NCBI GenBank assembly: GCA_026991065.1
Contig: JALXCG010000152.1
Location: forward strand, 1 to 7,857
Direction of reading: 5' to 3'
Origin: Gemmatimonadota bacterium
GTDB taxonomy: Bacteria; GCA-2686955
Length of the DNA stretch: 7,857 nt
Shown here piece after piece: positions 1 to 6,430 of the stretch (its first letter is position 1; each line of letters opens with the position of its first letter). The notes beneath the pieces are model-generated. The model was not told where the DNA came from and made no database searches. It saw only the letters and a program-made list of their open reading frames with translations. The position numbers and the translations under genes are program-made.

Positions 1-130
1 GTGCCCGGATCCGGCGTTTCCCGCGACCCATTGTTCAGTCTCGCTGCAAAGGATCGGGATCTTTTTCGCGGACGAGGTCTTTTCTGATTGGCCCTGTTGG
101 TCGATCGTACTCCACAAAGGAGTGCGCATC
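1..130. other. 5' flank, no gene assigned
   Basis: Nothing in this stretch can be assigned. The frame used by prkA is open all the way to the window edge, but it contains no ATG, GTG or TTG before position 122, so a longer prkA would need a start outside the window. A different + frame (codons from position 3) is also open from the edge and stops at TGA 132-134, which would overlap the prkA ATG as ATGA. Its peptide is rich in Ser and Arg and resembles nothing I know, so it may be chance or the tail of an upstream gene. No convincing promoter was seen. Confidence 0.4.
116..122 (+). promoter_or_regulatory. Shine-Dalgarno site deciding the prkA start
   Basis: AAAGGAG lies 8 bases before the ATG at 131, which is ideal spacing. 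The in-frame GTG at 122 overlaps the last base of this motif and so cannot be served by it. This favours ATG 131 over GTG 122 as the start. Confidence 0.75.
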
Positions 131-2356
131 ATGAAGCGGCTGACGAGTGAAATCCAGGCAGAAGTTCGCGAGGAGTTTGAGCGGTCCGGGCGATTGCTGA
201 CCTTCAGTGGTTTCTTGGCCGAGGTGGAAAAGGCACCTTACTTTCGTCTTCGATCGGCGGTCCAGTTCTGCGCCGACATGCTCGATTACTTCGGCTGTCA
301 ACCGGTCTCGGTCTTGGGCAGAGAGATGTCCCGGTACCGGATCTTTGACGCGCCGTTCGGCGGTGATCCGGTGTTTGGACAGGAACAGGTACAGGATGCG
401 TTGGTCCGCATTCTGAAAGGGTTTGCGGAAGATGGTCGCCCCGACAAATTGATCGTTCTCACCGGTCCCAACGGTTCTTCCAAGAGTTCTCTGATCGACC
501 TGATTTTTCGTGGGCTGGAAGCGTACTCATCGGAACCGGAGGGGGCCCTCTATCGCTTTAACTGGGTCTTTCCCAATCGTGCTCTGGTGACCGAATCCAT
601 CGGTTTTGGTGACCGGACCGAGCGCTCCCCGGCCGCCTCTTTTGCTCTACTCAGGCAGAAGGAGATCCAGGCAAAACTCCCTTGCGAGTTGAAAGATCAC
701 CCGATTCTGCTTCTGCCACGGCAAGCCCGGGAGCGGCTGTTGAGCCGCTTGGAGTCCTCGAAACCGATGAGGCGCGATGTCAGTCAGATACTGGCCGATG
801 ATCTTTGCGCCAAGTGCAGGGCGATCTACGATGCGCTTCTCGACGACTACTCCGGGGATTGGCAGGCGGTTCTTCAGCATGTCCAGGTGCAGAGGTACAC
901 GATCAGTCGGCGCTACCGCCGGGGCGCAGTCACGATCGAGCCGCAGGGAAACATGGACGCAACCGTGAGGCAGATCACGGCGGATCAGAGCCTCGCGAAC
1001 CTTCCTCCGAGTTTGCAGAATCTCAGCCTGATGCAGCCAGGGGGTGACCTGGTAGATGCGAGTTCCGGCGCGATCGAGTATTCGGATCTTCTCAAGCGCT
1101 CGACTGAGGCCAACAAATACTTGTTGACGACATGCGAGAAGGGGACGATTTCGTTGCCTGGATTCATGGCATACCTGAATCTCGTCATGTTTGCGACCAC
1201 CAACGAAAAGCAACTGGATGCGTTCAAGCAGGATCGGATCTTCACTTCGTTCAAAGGGCGGATGGACTTTGTTGCCACACCCTATTTGCTGGAGGTAAGC
1301 AAAGAGGAAAAGATCTATGAGCGAACTTTGGCGAAGATCTCCCGCCACTGTCATGTCGCTCCCGGGAGCAGCCGTGCAGCTGCGTTGTGGGCGATCTTGA
1401 CCCGGTTGCACTGTCCCAATCCCGAGCACTACGATGCGTCCCAGCGGGACTTGGTCGCAGGGTTGAAGCCGATCGAGAAACTATGGCTCTATGACCGCCA
1501 GGTAGCTCCCCGTCGGCTGGGGGCTGAGGACCAGCGCAGGCTTATCGCGCTTCTGCCGTCTCTACGCAGCGAGTATGAAGGCACGCCCATATACGAAGGG
1601 CGCCATGGGATTTCACCGCGAGAGGTCAACGGGCTCTTGGCGGAAGCTGTCACGCGTGGTGAGTTCGCGTGCGTCTGTCCGCAGGCGATCCTGGCGGAAC
1701 TTGAAGAGTTGATCAAGGATGTGAGTCTCTATGACTTCCTGCAGATAGAGCCGCGCTCCGGCTATCACGATGCCGGGGCATTCATCGAGGAAGTGCGGAA
1801 GGATGTCCTCGCGCGGATCGACCGGGACCTGAGTGACGCTGTCGGGTTGGTGAGTGAAGAGGAGTATGCCCGGCGCTTCGATCAGTATTTTGTTCAAGTA
1901 AAAGCAAGTGTGCGTGGCGAGAAGGTCCGCAATGAGAGCACCGGCGAGTTGAGTGAACCCGATGAATCCCTGATGGAGGGCATGGAGGAACTCTTCGGCC
2001 TGGCGTCGGATGCAGACCGTGGAGATTTCCGACGGGAGTTCCTGACGCGCATCGGCGCGTGGGTACACGAAACCGGACGGGTAAATATTGCAGATAGTTA
2101 CCAGGAGGTGTTTGGGGATCTGTTTGGTGCGATGCGACGTCACATTCGGGGAAAACACGCACACACCATCCAGCGTGTAAGGCAGGCTCTGCTCCGGCTG
2201 GGTACCCCTGAGGCGGATGCTCTTTCTGCTGAGACCAGACTCGACGCGGAACATGCACTCGCGTTTCTAAAGGAGGAGCGGGGGTACTGCGACGCGTGCG
2301 CCAAGGCTGCGGTTGTCTTTCTGGAACGATACGAGACGGAATTACCGAGCCCATAA
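131..2356 (+). CDS. prkA: PrkA/YeaG-family AAA+ serine protein kinase
   Basis: The product is a 741-residue cytoplasmic protein of the PrkA (YeaG) family: an AAA+ ATPase module followed by a PrkA C-terminal domain, with reported serine-kinase activity linked to starvation and stationary-phase responses. The P-loop is at 112-120 (GPNGSSKSS, K118). A Walker B-like segment lies at 313-322 (GAIEYSDLLK), a sensor-like ATTNEK at 355-360, and an FKGRMDF segment around R377. From memory these align with the E. coli YeaG core, including the later EEKIYE stretch. The C-terminal domain starts near 576 (EEEYARRFDQYF). The protein is longer than YeaG (about 640 residues), mainly through an insertion between the P-loop and Walker B. 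That insertion carries C226/C229, and a second CxxC pair (C720/C723) sits near the C-terminus. ATG 131 is chosen over GTG 122 because of ribosome-site spacing. The usual partners YeaH (DUF444) and SpoVR are not in the window. Family assignment is firm; the phosphorylation target is unknown. Confidence 0.9.
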   Translation: MKRLTSEIQAEVREEFERSGRLLTFSGFLAEVEKAPYFRLRSAVQFCADMLDYFGCQPVSVLGREMSRYRIFDAPFGGDPVFGQEQVQDALVRILKGFAEDGRPDKLIVLTGPNGSSKSSLIDLIFRGLEAYSSEPEGALYRFNWVFPNRALVTESIGFGDRTERSPAASFALLRQKEIQAKLPCELKDHPILLLPRQARERLLSRLESSKPMRRDVSQILADDLCAKCRAIYDALLDDYSGDWQAVLQHVQVQRYTISRRYRRGAVTIEPQGNMDATVRQITADQSLANLPPSLQNLSLMQPGGDLVDASSGAIEYSDLLKRSTEANKYLLTTCEKGTISLPGFMAYLNLVMFATTNEKQLDAFKQDRIFTSFKGRMDFVATPYLLEVSKEEKIYERTLAKISRHCHVAPGSSRAAALWAILTRLHCPNPEHYDASQRDLVAGLKPIEKLWLYDRQVAPRRLGAEDQRRLIALLPSLRSEYEGTPIYEGRHGISPREVNGLLAEAVTRGEFACVCPQAILAELEELIKDVSLYDFLQIEPRSGYHDAGAFIEEVRKDVLARIDRDLSDAVGLVSEEEYARRFDQYFVQVKASVRGEKVRNESTGELSEPDESLMEGMEELFGLASDADRGDFRREFLTRIGAWVHETGRVNIADSYQEVFGDLFGAMRRHIRGKHAHTIQRVRQALLRLGTPEADALSAETRLDAEHALAFLKEERGYCDACAKAAVVFLERYETELPSP

Positions 2357-2494
2357 GGCTTTCCAATTTCGTCAGCGTTTTGGTGCAGATTCGCGTGCGC
2401 GGAGATCTCAAGCGCGTGTACTATTGCCCACGGTCGTGCTTCAAGCGTTGGCGCCTGGTGCGTCAACCGTGACCTGAGAGGACTCCGCCCAAGA
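2357..2494. promoter_or_regulatory. prkA-pccB gap, possible promoter/operator
   Basis: This 138-base gap has no ORF of its own and no clear terminator after prkA. It holds the 8-base palindrome GAGATCTC (2402-2409), flanked by GCGC on both sides (2397-2400 and 2412-2415), forming an imperfect dyad. TACTAT at 2419-2424 could be a -10 element, but no acceptable -35 sits at the right distance. A promoter for the carboxylase operon here is plausible from the gap length alone. The dyad as an operator is speculation. Confidence 0.25.
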
Positions 2495-4045
2495 ATGGAC
2501 ACGCAAAAGAAACTTGAGAAACTCCAGCAGATGAACGCTGAGGCGATGCTCGGCGGTGGCGAAGCTCGTGTGCAGCGGCAGCATGACGCAGGCAAGCTGA
2601 CTGCCCGCGAGCGTCTGGACCTACTCCTGGATGTGGGCAGCTTTCATGAAATCGATCGCTTCGTGACTCATCGGTGCTCCGATTTCGGCATGGAGAACAA
2701 GAAAATTCTTGGCGATGGCGTCATCACCGGATACGGCACGGTTCATGCGCGGCAAGTGTTTGTGTTCTCACACGACTTCACCGTCTTTGGCGGGTCGCTG
2801 TCGCAGGCATTTGCCTCCAAGATCTGCAAGGTTATGGATCTGGCGATGAAGACCGGAACGCCGATCATTGGGCTGAATGACTCCGGTGGTGCGCGCATCC
2901 AGGAAGGAGTCGACAGCTTGGGCGGCTACGCAGAGATATTTCTGCGCAATACCCTCGCGTCGGGCGTCATCCCGCAGATTTCAGCGATCATGGGGCCGTG
3001 TGCCGGTGGAGCCGTATATTCGCCCGCGATCACGGACTTCACCTTCATGGTTGACGGTAGCAGCTATATGTATGTTACCGGCCCAGACGTCGTCAAGACC
3101 GTGACCCAGGAAGAGATCACTCATGATGAGTTGGGTGGTGGAAAGACCCACACGCGAGTCAGTGGCGTGGCCCATTTTTTGGCTGCCAATGACGCGGAAT
3201 GCATCCGCCAAATCCGGCGACTGCTTACCTTCTTGCCAAGCAATAATGCTGAAAGACCACCATCTCGCGATGTTCCGGAGCGTTTGGCGGGCGCAGACGA
3301 CGCCCTCCTGAACATCATTCCGCCGCTGCCTTCGCAGCCCTACGACATGCGGGAAATCGTAACCCGGCTTGTCGATGATGGTGACTTCCTGGAAGTGCAG
3401 CCATTTTATGCGGGGAACATATTGATTGGCTTCGCCCGAATCGCCGGTCAGCCGGTAGGAGTGGTTGCCAATCAGCCGGCAGTATTGGCGGGAGTTCTGG
3501 ACATCAACGCTTCGACCAAGGCAAGCCGTTTCATCCGTTTCTGCGATTGCTTCAACATCCCATTGGTGACTTTGGTCGACGTGCCAGGCTTCATGCCGGG
3601 CACGGCCCAGGAGTACGGCGGCATCATTCGACATGGTGCGAAGTTACTCTACGCGTACTGCGAAGCGACAGTCCCCAAGATCACCGTTGTGACGCGCAAA
3701 GCCTACGGCGGTGCCTACGACGTCATGAGTTCAAAGCACATCCGCGGCGATGTCAACCTCGCCTGGCCGACGGCGGAACTAGCGGTTATGGGGCCGGAGG
3801 CGGCCGTGCGCATCGCTCATCGGGCCGAACTTCAGAACGCCGAAGACCCGGTAGCGAAGGAACAGGAGTTGGGGAAGCAGTTCCGCGAGCAATTCGCGAA
3901 CCCCTATGTGGCCGCGTCGCGCGGCTACCTGGATGCTGTCATAGACCCTCGCGATACGTACGCTCGCATCGCCGCAAGTCTCAGCATGCTACATGATAAG
4001 CGCGACAGCAATCCCCCACGCAAGCACGGCAACATTCCCCTCTGA
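2495..4045 (+). CDS. pccB: acyl-CoA (propionyl-CoA) carboxylase beta subunit, carboxyltransferase
   Basis: This 516-residue protein has the normal family length. It is the carboxyltransferase that moves the carboxyl group from carboxybiotin to an acyl-CoA, and family members form a cytoplasmic hexamer core. The N-half (crotonase-like fold) shows LTARERLDLL near 35-44, FGGSLSQ 98-104, GGARIQEG 131-138 and the oxyanion segment GPCAGGAVYSPA 167-178. The C-half shows VDVPGFMPGT 361-370 and KAYGGAYDVM 402-411. D409 in that last motif is the position that in Streptomyces PccB (Asp422) favours propionyl-CoA over acetyl-CoA, so propionyl-CoA is the best guess, giving (S)-methylmalonyl-CoA. The terminal HGNIPL is common in PccB proteins. 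A GAGAGGA element lies about 12 bases before the ATG, a rather long spacing. The biotin carboxylase and carrier genes follow directly and supply the other subunits. Methylmalonyl-CoA decarboxylase alpha and methylcrotonyl-CoA carboxylase beta are relatives, but the context and D409 argue against them. Confidence 0.93.
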   Translation: MDTQKKLEKLQQMNAEAMLGGGEARVQRQHDAGKLTARERLDLLLDVGSFHEIDRFVTHRCSDFGMENKKILGDGVITGYGTVHARQVFVFSHDFTVFGGSLSQAFASKICKVMDLAMKTGTPIIGLNDSGGARIQEGVDSLGGYAEIFLRNTLASGVIPQISAIMGPCAGGAVYSPAITDFTFMVDGSSYMYVTGPDVVKTVTQEEITHDELGGGKTHTRVSGVAHFLAANDAECIRQIRRLLTFLPSNNAERPPSRDVPERLAGADDALLNIIPPLPSQPYDMREIVTRLVDDGDFLEVQPFYAGNILIGFARIAGQPVGVVANQPAVLAGVLDINASTKASRFIRFCDCFNIPLVTLVDVPGFMPGTAQEYGGIIRHGAKLLYAYCEATVPKITVVTRKAYGGAYDVMSSKHIRGDVNLAWPTAELAVMGPEAAVRIAHRAELQNAEDPVAKEQELGKQFREQFANPYVAASRGYLDAVIDPRDTYARIAASLSMLHDKRDSNPPRKHGNIPL

Positions 4046-4097
4046 TCGACCGCCTGTGCACGGCCGCGGCGAAACCGGGCCCGATACCAATGCAATC

Positions 4098-4101
4098 GGA
4101 G
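4098..4101 (+). promoter_or_regulatory. Shine-Dalgarno site for the biotin carboxylase gene
   Basis: GGAG sits 5 bases before ATG 4107. The reading frame is open further upstream (possible start near 3993, inside pccB), but the extra 38 residues do not resemble any biotin carboxylase, whereas the protein from 4107 begins MKKILVANRGEIA, the standard family N-terminus. Confidence 0.7.
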
Positions 4102-4106
4102 CGCAC

Positions 4107-5600
4107 ATGAAAAAGATATTGGTTGCCAATCGTGGCGAAATCGCAGTTCGCGTTATACGAACATGTCGAGATATGGGAATTGGAACGGTTGCGGTCTACT
4201 CTGATGTAGACCGTGACTCTCTCCATGTGATCCGCGCCGATGAGGCGTACGCTATTGGTCCGGCAGAGCCGAGTGCATCCTATCTTAATATTGGCCGCAT
4301 TCTTCGGGCCGCGCAACGTTCGGGGGCTACTGCGGTTCATCCCGGGTATGGATTCCTCGCAGAGAACGCCGATTTTGCGCAGGCGGTACAGGATGCGGGG
4401 CTTGTCTGGATCGGCCCCGATCCAAAGACGATTCGTGACATGGGAGACAAGATCACGGCTCGTGAGACGGCTTTCGAGGCGGGTGTCGCGCCGGTTCCCG
4501 GAGCGACCTTGACCGGTGATTTGGATCGTGATGTCGCCATCGCGGAGCGCGTGGGTTTTCCGCTGATGGTGAAGGCTTCCGGGGGTGGTGGCGGCAAGGG
4601 AATGCGCATCGTAGAAGGGGCCGCTGAACTGCGTTCGGCGATTGAGCGTGCCAGCAACGAAGCCGCGAAAGCTTTTGGCGATTCTACTGTTTATGTGGAG
4701 CGCGCCATTCGGAACGCTCGCCATGTCGAAGTACAGGTCGTTGGCGATGGTCATGGGCAGGTTGCGGTGCTGGGCGAGCGGGACTGCTCCATTCAGCGTC
4801 GCCATCAAAAGCTAGTTGAGGAGAGTGCCTGCACGGCTTTAACTCCGGAGTCGCGGCGCGAGTTGTGGAGCAAGGCGGCCGCACTCGCGAAGCAGGTGTG
4901 CTACGCGGGAGCCGGGACGGTCGAGTTCTTGCTGGACCAGTCCGGAGAAACCTGGTTCCTGGAGATGAATACCCGCATCCAGGTGGAGCATCCAGTCACT
5001 GAACTGGTGACTGGAGTTGATCTGGTTCGCCAGCAGATAGCGATCGCCTTCGGCGAGCCACTTCAACTCAATCCTTATCCCCGGTCGATACGAGGTCATG
5101 CGATCGAGTGCAGGATTGGAGCCGAAGATCCGACCCACGGATTTCTGCCCGCAGCAGGAGTTATCGAGCGACTGCAGGAACCGGGCGGCCCCGGAGTTCG
5201 AATCGATAGTGGTGTGTATCCAGGGTTTCGCGTTGGTTTGCATTACGATCCACTACTGGCCAAGTTGATCGTATGGGGGCGGGACCGCGATCATGCCGTA
5301 CGCCGCATGGCGCGGGCGATCGACGAATACAGGATCTACGGTGTATCGACCACTCTGCCGTTCCACCGCTTTGTCATGCGTGACGAAGTCTTCCTGGCCG
5401 GAGATGCGAACACGTCATTCATCCAAGAGCGGATGGGGCACGACTCGCTGGATCCAGCCCATGACTTGGCGTTGGCAGCGGGACTGGCGGCAGTCCTGTA
5501 CCGTCAGGAACAAGCCCATGCGCTGGAATTTCGGCCGCGCCGAGAGCGGAAGGCGGAAAGTGCGTGGTGGCTGCGTCACGGATTTGGGAGGCAAGGATGA
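4107..5600 (+). CDS. accC: biotin carboxylase subunit of the acyl-CoA carboxylase
   Basis: This 497-residue ATP-grasp enzyme carboxylates the biotin of the carrier protein using ATP and bicarbonate. The N-terminal domain begins MKKILVANRGEIAVR. The catalytic set aligned to E. coli AccC is intact: K115 (GDK), K156 with the glycine-rich loop KASGGGGGKGM (156-166), H206 (RHVE), K235 (RRHQK), E273, E286/N288/R290 (EMNTR), E294 (QVEH) and R336 (ECR). It is about 50 residues longer than E. coli AccC (449). The extra C-terminal stretch (from about 447) looks like the linker and first part of the BT domain of PccA/MccA alpha chains, but there is no biotinyl domain; that is on the next gene. The stop overlaps the carrier start as ATGA, implying translational coupling. 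A 61-base gap separates it from pccB. It is named accC for the subunit type; in function it is probably the biotin carboxylase half of propionyl-CoA carboxylase. Confidence 0.93.
   Translation: MKKILVANRGEIAVRVIRTCRDMGIGTVAVYSDVDRDSLHVIRADEAYAIGPAEPSASYLNIGRILRAAQRSGATAVHPGYGFLAENADFAQAVQDAGLVWIGPDPKTIRDMGDKITARETAFEAGVAPVPGATLTGDLDRDVAIAERVGFPLMVKASGGGGGKGMRIVEGAAELRSAIERASNEAAKAFGDSTVYVERAIRNARHVEVQVVGDGHGQVAVLGERDCSIQRRHQKLVEESACTALTPESRRELWSKAAALAKQVCYAGAGTVEFLLDQSGETWFLEMNTRIQVEHPVTELVTGVDLVRQQIAIAFGEPLQLNPYPRSIRGHAIECRIGAEDPTHGFLPAAGVIERLQEPGGPGVRIDSGVYPGFRVGLHYDPLLAKLIVWGRDRDHAVRRMARAIDEYRIYGVSTTLPFHRFVMRDEVFLAGDANTSFIQERMGHDSLDPAHDLALAAGLAAVLYRQEQAHALEFRPRRERKAESAWWLRHGFGRQG
5586..5591 (+). 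promoter_or_regulatory. Shine-Dalgarno site deciding the carrier-protein start
   Basis: GGGAGG lies within the last codons of the biotin carboxylase gene, 5 bases before ATG 5597. It favours that ATG over an in-frame GTG at 5564, which would sit deeper inside the upstream gene. Confidence 0.75.
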
Positions 5601-6109
5601 AGTACAGCGCTGAGGTCGCCGGACAACTTTTCGTGATCCATGAGGAGGAGCATGACGGCGAAGTGCGGCTACGGATCGAAGGTGATGCGCGGCCCATTCG
5701 GTGGTGGCGCCGGGACACGGATGGTCTGTATTTCATCGCACTCGGCGATCGTGTCATAGGAATTCACATATCGCCCGGTGATCACAATCATCTGGTAGCC
5801 AGGGCCTCTGGAACAGCATTCCCAGTACGGGTCGACGACGAGCGTGAGATTCGGCTGCGAGAGCTGGGGTCGCTCGCCGGTGTAGAGGAAGATGCCGGCG
5901 AAGATGTGGTTGCTCCAATGCCGGGAAAAGTGGTGGATCTTCTGGTCAACGTTGGAGATGCGATTGAGCCGGGGCAAGTCGTGGCCATCTTGGAAGCGAT
6001 GAAGATGGAGAACGAAATCAGGGCCGCGACGGCCGGAAAAGTGACGCACGTGCACGTCAAGCCGGGGGAGAATATCGACATTGGAGCACTGCTCGTACGC
6101 ATTGACTAG
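5597..6109 (+). CDS. biotin carboxyl carrier protein with N-terminal BT-like barrel
   Basis: This 170-residue protein carries the biotin of the carboxylase. The C-terminal biotinyl domain spans about 103-170, begins VVAPMPGKV, and contains the biotinylation site EAMKMEN with K136 as the modified lysine. The N-terminal part (about 1-90) is beta-rich (for example DARPIRWWRR and GLYFIALGDR) and resembles the barrel of the BT domain that in fused PccA/MccA alpha chains sits between biotin carboxylase and biotinyl domains. It holds the alpha chain onto the carboxyltransferase core. A short acidic linker (near 96-103) joins the two parts. Together with the preceding gene it makes up a complete PccA-like chain of 667 residues in two pieces. 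The start ATG overlaps the upstream TGA. Biotinylation would need a BirA ligase encoded elsewhere. The barrel assignment is inferred from position and pattern; the biotinyl domain is certain. Confidence 0.92.
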   Translation: MKYSAEVAGQLFVIHEEEHDGEVRLRIEGDARPIRWWRRDTDGLYFIALGDRVIGIHISPGDHNHLVARASGTAFPVRVDDEREIRLRELGSLAGVEEDAGEDVVAPMPGKVVDLLVNVGDAIEPGQVVAILEAMKMENEIRAATAGKVTHVHVKPGENIDIGALLVRID

Positions 6110-6272
6110 GAGCCTGCCGCGCATTGACTTTACGTCGCCCCGCAGCCGTCCCTACTCCGATCTCTGCGTTGCTAAGTCATTGAAAGGAAACCAGCTTTTC
6201 GGCGGACTCAGCGCCTTGATCTCGAAGCAGGCCCGAACACGGGAGTCGAAGACCAATGCGCGACAAGTTCCT

Positions 6273-6304
6273 GGCGTGTCTTGCGAGGCAAGCCCCGCCT
6301 TTTT
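6273..6304 (+). terminator. candidate intrinsic terminator or attenuator
   Basis: GGCG (6273-6276) can pair with CGCC (6296-6299), and CTTGC (6280-6284) with GCAAG (6288-6292) around a GAG loop. In the 3x3 internal section G6278 can pair with C6294. The result is a stem of about 10 pairs with two T-C mismatches, followed at once by five Ts (6300-6304). It lies 163 bases past the carrier-protein stop and 126 bases before the mutase ATG, so it could end the carboxylase transcript or attenuate read-through into the mutase. The mismatches and short T run make this a moderate call. Confidence 0.4.
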
Positions 6305-6420
6305 CATCTTTCCTACCCCGGATTGCAGGGGGAGCCGCTCTGCTTACGACGCCCGGTGACGCACCAAGCGCAGTGCTGGGGGCTGGAGCCCGCATCCTTC
6401 CGCACCTGGAGAGGAGTTTC

Positions 6421-6425
6421 GGAGG
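6421..6425 (+). promoter_or_regulatory. Shine-Dalgarno site of the mutase gene
   Basis: GGAGG lies 5 bases before ATG 6431. A second strong match, GAGAGGAG (6409-6416), lies just upstream, so the start has tandem ribosome-binding elements. Confidence 0.8.
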
Positions 6426-6430
6426 AATCA

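Larger units (their letters stand above)
6110..6430. other. 321-base leader between carrier protein and mutase genes
   Basis: No convincing gene lies here. An open + frame from ATG 6256 (62 codons) has no ribosome site, overlaps the mutase start, and matches nothing I know. The stretch holds a hairpin followed by five Ts (6273-6304). It also holds a small GC hairpin (GGGC 6380-6383 with GCCC 6388-6391), a second copy of CGCATTGACT (6098-6107 and 6120-6129), and purine-rich ribosome-site sequence from 6409. No cobalamin riboswitch B12-box was recognised, although the downstream gene is B12-dependent. The spacing contrasts with the tight carboxylase genes and suggests separately controlled mutase transcription. 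Confidence 0.5.

Noticed and set aside
647-1429. 260-codon - strand frame opposite the prkA core
   Set aside because: It is antisense to the conserved AAA+ core of prkA and has no recognisable motif.
1613-2411. Two long - strand frames (1613-2254 and 1782-2411) opposite the prkA 3' half
   Set aside because: They overlap each other and a strongly supported prkA coding region; their compositions are typical of shadow frames.
3547-3996. 149-codon + frame inside pccB
   Set aside because: It is an out-of-frame reading of the conserved carboxyltransferase C-half, rich in Arg, His and Gly as expected of a shadow.
3993-4106. Extended start of the biotin carboxylase inside pccB
   Set aside because: The extra residues do not match the family, and a well-placed GGAG precedes ATG 4107, where the protein begins with the standard motif.
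3981-4808. 275-codon - strand frame across the pccB/biotin carboxylase junction
   Set aside because: It covers the conserved N-terminal half of the biotin carboxylase in antisense and looks like no known protein.
6323-6350. TTGCAG and TACGAC at 16-base spacing as a sigma70 promoter for the mutase
   Set aside because: Each hexamer matches consensus at only about half its positions, which is expected by chance.
6110-6430. Cobalamin riboswitch upstream of the B12-dependent mutase
   Set aside because: I looked for the conserved B12-box and receptor elements and did not find a convincing match. An Rfam search would settle it.
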